Assembly (NCBI GenBank): GCA_029948255.1
Contig: JALIZF010001805.1
Location: forward strand, 123,501-187,500
Direction of reading: 5' to 3'
DNA from: Telmatactis stephensoni
Lineage: Eukaryota; Cnidaria; Anthozoa; Actiniaria; Isophelliidae
Length of the DNA: 64,000 bases
Position 1 is the stretch's first letter. Each line of letters begins with the position of its first letter. The translations under genes and the position numbers were made by a program. This document shows, in pieces, positions 50,601 through 64,000 of this stretch. Under the pieces are notes generated by a model, which was given only the letters and a program-made list of their open reading frames with translations, was not told where the DNA came from and did not search any database.

Positions 50601-52084
50601 CAGTGGTAAGCCAAGTTAAACCATTGTCAATAATGTCTGACATTAACAGTTATGTCTAACCTTACATTTCATGCAACTGGCCCTTGATCTGTTTCTCTAA
50701 CCCACTATGCCCCCTCTTCCACTATGAAACATTTTGACAGGGCCCAGCTTTGCTGAGATTTCAGATATTAGTTTGAAGAGATTCCCATGAAAATGGCTTA
50801 TGTGACTTTTTCCATAATATGTTTTTTAAGACAGTAAAATTTTCTGTGGCACTTCATTCACTTTCTGAGAAAGTGCAGCAGTATATTTGACTGTCTTGTA
50901 TACAAAGTGCTGCACATCCAAGAACTAAAGGCTGCATTAATTGTCTAATTGGAATCAAAGAGGGTTAAGCAATTTTAGGAACTATCCTTTGGGACATGTA
51001 AATAGATCATCAATGTCCATCCATAAATACATACATACATGATTGAGACTCCCTCAACAGGGCTTTTCAGCTCAATTTACAAATCCTAACTAAATCATAT
51101 AAATCAAACATAAATGGATTAAGAATCCCAACTGGCAAGGAGGCAAACCAGTTGGCTATATTACAAGCATGGCCGAGAAACTGAATCTGAACTAATCAAA
51201 ATCGGAACAAATTCAGTCTCAGCTAGTGGCCAGAGCGGGAATCGAACCTGGGACCGCCAGATTGTGAGACCAATGCTCTGACCACTCGGCCATGCTGCCT
51301 CAATTCATAACAGTTTTTTAGGAATCTGTGATGAAAATCAGTACACAGCCCATACACCTGTAGCTCTTATACACATTTACTTATTACTGCCAATTTTGAT
51401 TCCCTTGGAGATCAACTGGTAATGTTCACATACACTGTGAAAGGCTTACCACTTATTAGATATTTTCTTGTGTATTACGGGCTGATATTTTACGAGTCGT
51501 GTACATATTTTGCCGAGCCTTTAGGCGAGGCAAAATACGAGCGATGAGGAAAATGTCAGCCCATAATACACAAGAAAATATCTAATAAAGGATTTATTAT
51601 ATAACTGCTTCTTAGTTTCCTATTTTCCGATTGTTTTATGTAAAATATGGCAAACCATGTAATACTTTCAACTATGTAATACGGTATATAATACGGCCTC
51701 ATATTTGCTTAGTTCTCTCATCCTTATATGGTAAAATTACGTCATAGTCATATAATAATTCTATGTTATTTGATGGCATTCTATTTTAAGACTTCAGGAT
51801 CAACAGTTAAAAAACTAGAAACCTTTGAAGGAGGCAGTCATAATGATACCTGGCAGTGTATTGGTTATTTAGATGCAATATCAAACTTTATTTCAGAGGT
51901 AAATATTAACATAGAATTCCTTAGCTGGGTTTAGGTTTTTTTTCACAAAGCTGTATATTTGTTTCTTCAGGTAAAGCAAGCCTATATATCTGGAGTAATT
52001 GCTAGTCCTGTGGTCTCTGAATCAAATGCTAGCACTTCAGCTGTACTGACAATGCACAAAGGTGGTGTCACTCAAGACATCTAA
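47608..52084 (+). CDS. ABHD13: alpha/beta hydrolase domain protein 13, complete
   Basis: Exons 47608-48142, 48722-48969, 49519-49623, 51791-51898, 51971-52084 join in phase (1, 0, 0, 0) to 369 residues; the human protein is 337. Residues about 25-68 are hydrophobic (signal anchor, type II membrane topology), followed by YFPEQP, the FFHGNAGN oxyanion segment (about residue 135), YRGYGKSEG, the nucleophile elbow GRSLGG (Ser208), GLSDQLIPP (Asp283) and HNDTW (His313), so the Ser-Asp-His triad is complete. This order is diagnostic of ABHD13/Bem46. The natural substrate is not known to me. The last exon gives a longer, unconserved tail. Intron 3 (2.2 kb) holds a LINE fragment, two MITEs and a SINE. 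AATAAA at 52123. Confidence 0.93.
49245..49380. mobile_element. palindromic element with TATTTTGGCTCGCC turn
   Basis: ACAGCTGTGAATTTTTACTT faces CGTAAAAACATACAGCTGTA; GCATTTTGGCTCGCCTAAAG in the turn. Same turn as the elements at 27555 and 51475. Confidence 0.65.
49645..49725 (-). mobile_element. LINE-type 3' tail motif
   Basis: TTTATATAGCGCCTTTCCTG and CTCAAAGCGCT is a motif known from the 3' end of several LINE/SINE families. With the ORF2 fragment at 50150 on the same strand it could be one element split by the MITE at 49805. Confidence 0.5.
49805..50065. mobile_element. MITE family E copy
   Basis: TATACACCTATTTCAAAAAA at the left, complement at the right (TTTTTTGAAATAGGTGTATA). Inner arms GGTCATTCCAAGACCGCAAA and GATAGGCGATAGGTAAT are near-perfect complements. 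Confidence 0.88.
50150..50400 (-). pseudogene. LINE ORF2 C-terminal fragment
   Basis: The minus-strand frame encodes [19 protein letters not shown] and [18 protein letters not shown], the typical end of CR1/L2-type ORF2 proteins. Upstream coding sequence is cut by the family D MITE at 50405. Confidence 0.8.
50405..50608. mobile_element. MITE family D copy
   Basis: GTTACCACTGCGTGCATAAT end, GCCAGACTAAAGTCTCGATT and GGTCAATAGGCTACC arms; nearly the same palindrome as 27756-27957. Confidence 0.88.
51015..51300 (-). mobile_element. tRNA-derived SINE (second family)
   Basis: The minus-strand head is tRNA-like: GCATGGCCGAGTGGTCAGAG (A box TGGCCGAGTGG), GGTTCGATTCC (B box), GTCTCACAATCTGGCGGTCC anticodon-arm region. 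The body contains GAGACTGAATTTGTTCCGAT and AACTGGTTTGCCTCC. Acceptor pairing is lost and there is no variable arm as in real Leu/Ser tRNAs. In ABHD13 intron 3. Confidence 0.82.
51475..51592. mobile_element. palindrome around GCCGAGCCTTTAGGCGAGGC
   Basis: TTATTAGATATTTTCTTGTG faces CACAAGAAAATATCTAATAA, exact for 20 bp; GTATTATGGGCTGA arms inside, GAGCCTTTAGGCGAGGC in the turn. Confidence 0.85.
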
Positions 52085-52122
52085 CAATTGTCTATAACTT
52101 ATTGGGCTGCAAAATTACATGC

Positions 52123-52128
52123 AATAAA
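52123..52128 (+). terminator. ABHD13 polyadenylation signal AATAAA
   Basis: Canonical hexamer 38 bp after the stop codon. Confidence 0.65.
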
Positions 52129-52247
52129 GATCACAAATAATATGCTTAAATTTATATCATTGTGCACAGAAGTTGCATTCAGGCTTGTCACACTGCAGTG
52201 AGATGGCTAGGGAAGCATGACAAGTTTTTGCACTTAGGTTATTTATG

Positions 52248-52790
52248 TGTTTACGTGACTGGCATTTAGCTTGTCACGCAGTACTAAGGTGAATGGTAGT
52301 ATGACTTTTGCATTTAGCTTGTCACGCAGTACTAAGGTAAATGGTAGTATGGCTTTTGCATTTAGCTTGTTACGCAGTACTAAGGTAAATGGTAGTATGA
52401 CTTTTGCATTTAGCTTGTCACGCAGTACTAAGGTAAATGGTAGTATGACTTTTGCATTTAGCTTGTCACGCAGCACTAAGGTGAATGGTAGTGTGACTTT
52501 TGCATTTAGCTTGTCACGCAGCACTAAGGTGAATGGTAGTGTGACTTTTGCATTTAGCTTGTCATGCAGTAAGGTGAATGGTAGTGTGACTTCTGCATTT
52601 AGGTTGTCATGCACCACTGAGATGAATGGTGAGTGGTATGTGACTTCTGATTTATCCTTGCCACACAGCACTAAAGTGAATGGTAGTGTGACTTCTACAT
52701 TTATCCTTGTCACGCATACTGGGTTGAGTGGTAGTATATGACTTTTGCATTTAGATTGTCACGCAGCACTGAGGTGAATGGTGAGTGACA
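52248..52790. repeat. 48-bp minisatellite, about 10 copies
   Basis: Unit: TTTAGCTTGTCACGCAGTAC, TAAGGTGAATGGTAGTATGAC, TTTTGCA. Copies degrade rightwards with an insertion near 52570 and 52625. Divisible by three, so both strands show 156-codon open frames; these are not genes. It starts 125 bp after the ABHD13 poly(A) signal. Confidence 0.93.
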
Positions 52791-52830
52791 GTGTGACCTC
52801 TATATTTATGTTTGTCAGGGAGCGCTGAAG

Positions 52831-52988
52831 TACCGTATTAACTCGTTCAAGCCCCGCCCTCAATTAAACACTGCCCTAAATTAAGCGCAGAATCTTAGAG
52901 GAAAATAAGCACCACTCCCCAATAAGTGCCGCATCTGAAACCCCAAAATTTAATATGCGCCACACGCTTAAATTGACTAAATACGGTA
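52831..52988. mobile_element. MITE with TACCGTATT ends
   Basis: TACCGTATTAACTCG at the left, TTGACTAAATACGGTA at the right; interior repeats of AATTAAGCGC / AATAAGCACC / AATAAGTGCC. This end type and GCC-rich interior recur in many animal genomes. Confidence 0.75.
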
Positions 52989-53266
52989 AGGTAGGTAGGT
53001 ACTGCGCCTCTATTTAATAATAGCCTCATTGATGGTCTCCACCCCTTATTGTCCAACATTTGAGCAGATGGCAGGAGCTTGTTACCTAGCAACCTGTGAC
53101 ATATCTTATGACGACACTCGGGCAGAATTTTTTTCCGATTAAGGAGGCCTCTGCTAAGTTTTTCCTTTTTCTAAAGTTGAATAATCAGTACAAATAAAGC
53201 ACATGTTGATGGTGTCGAATAACCAAGTTGAAATTGGTCCTTCGCTCTTTTTCTTCGTTAATTGTC

Positions 53267-63603
<10,337 letters not shown>

Positions 63604-63819
63604 CTGCAAAAATGAAATCCGTACTGTACTTGCTATACTACCATCAAAAGGCGACATTGGGAACTTTCTGATGCGTTTAAATAGGCGATTACGACGATTA
63701 CGTTCTAGGCTGAATTGGTCACGTGACGTGTTTTATCCCGGGACGAAACCGAAGATCTTCCTGTCGTCCCGCGGGTAGAATAGAGTCGATCGTGTAAAGG
63801 TAAATAAATTCTTGTCCCT

Positions 63820-64000
63820 CTCTCCATGTAATGATAATAAAAGCTTTATTTCCAGAAGGTAATTCAGCCAGAGGCTGGTTTACAAAGTGATTTCAGAATA
63901 TAAACGAAAATTCAAACGAAAGTTATGAAAAACTCGTCCTGTGACGAACTCGTTTGAAAATTTCAAGCATCAAATAAATACCTTTTTGTGCTTTGTTTGT
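63820..64000 (-). mobile_element. LINE-type 3' tail, runs off window
   Basis: ATGATAATAAAAGCTTTATT, CAGCCAGAGGCTGGTTTACA, then AT-rich sequence, the look of a LINE 3' UTR on the minus strand. No ORF2 codons are in view. Confidence 0.4.

Noticed and set aside
51225..51295. Leu/Ser-type tRNA gene on the minus strand
   Set aside because: Good A and B boxes, but no variable arm or acceptor pairing, and it continues into a SINE body.
52243..52741. 156-codon frames on both strands
   Set aside because: 48-bp minisatellite; not conserved protein.
63604..63820. GPS (autoproteolysis) exon of the adhesion GPCR
   Set aside because: No Cys-box or HL-T/S motif could be read on the minus strand here; it must lie beyond the window.

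Overview
The window is animal nuclear DNA: AT-rich, intron-rich, GT-AG spliced, and crowded with minisatellites, palindromic MITEs, tRNA-headed SINEs and decayed retrotransposons. It has a motile-cilium gene (DRC1), an adhesion GPCR, an intronless peptide-receptor-like class A GPCR, and BEL/Pao, Mutator-like and LINE remnants. This suits an invertebrate, most likely an anthozoan cnidarian; the taxon is an inference.

Layout. 0-5 kb: simple repeats, one MITE, and a 2.85-kb element with 34-bp inverted ends holding two satellites. 6.1-8.4 kb: a head-to-head pair of unrecognised spliced genes about 270 bp apart. 8.5-24 kb: repeat-dominated. It has a 90-bp array, three minisatellites sharing a palindromic core, a BEL/Pao 3' end inserted in a Mutator-like transposase relic, two exons of an unidentified repetitive protein family, a SINE, an internally deleted LINE, MITEs, a tandem duplication, microsatellites and a LINE ORF2 fragment. 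24.7-28.4 kb: three exons of an unrecognised single-pass membrane protein (+).

30.2-47.3 kb (-): complete DRC1, 24 exons, 745 codons, every intron phase consistent. Its introns are full of MITEs, a SINE and a 3.3-kb fold-back palindrome whose left arm carries a 1.98-kb insertion with a TAA target duplication. 47.6-52.1 kb (+): ABHD13, five exons, head-to-head with DRC1 across 308 bp. 52.2-53.0 kb: a 48-bp minisatellite and a TACCGTA-ended MITE.

53.3-63.6 kb (-), continuing off the right edge: nine phase-matched exons giving all seven membrane segments and the tail of an adhesion GPCR. Its 3.2-kb sixth-to-seventh exon intron holds the single-exon class A GPCR on the opposite strand (56785-57822). 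The only clear shared-context relation between genes is the common DRC1/ABHD13 promoter interval; otherwise the genes look functionally independent. All exon models were read by eye from splice signals and family resemblance; no alignment or transcript evidence was available.
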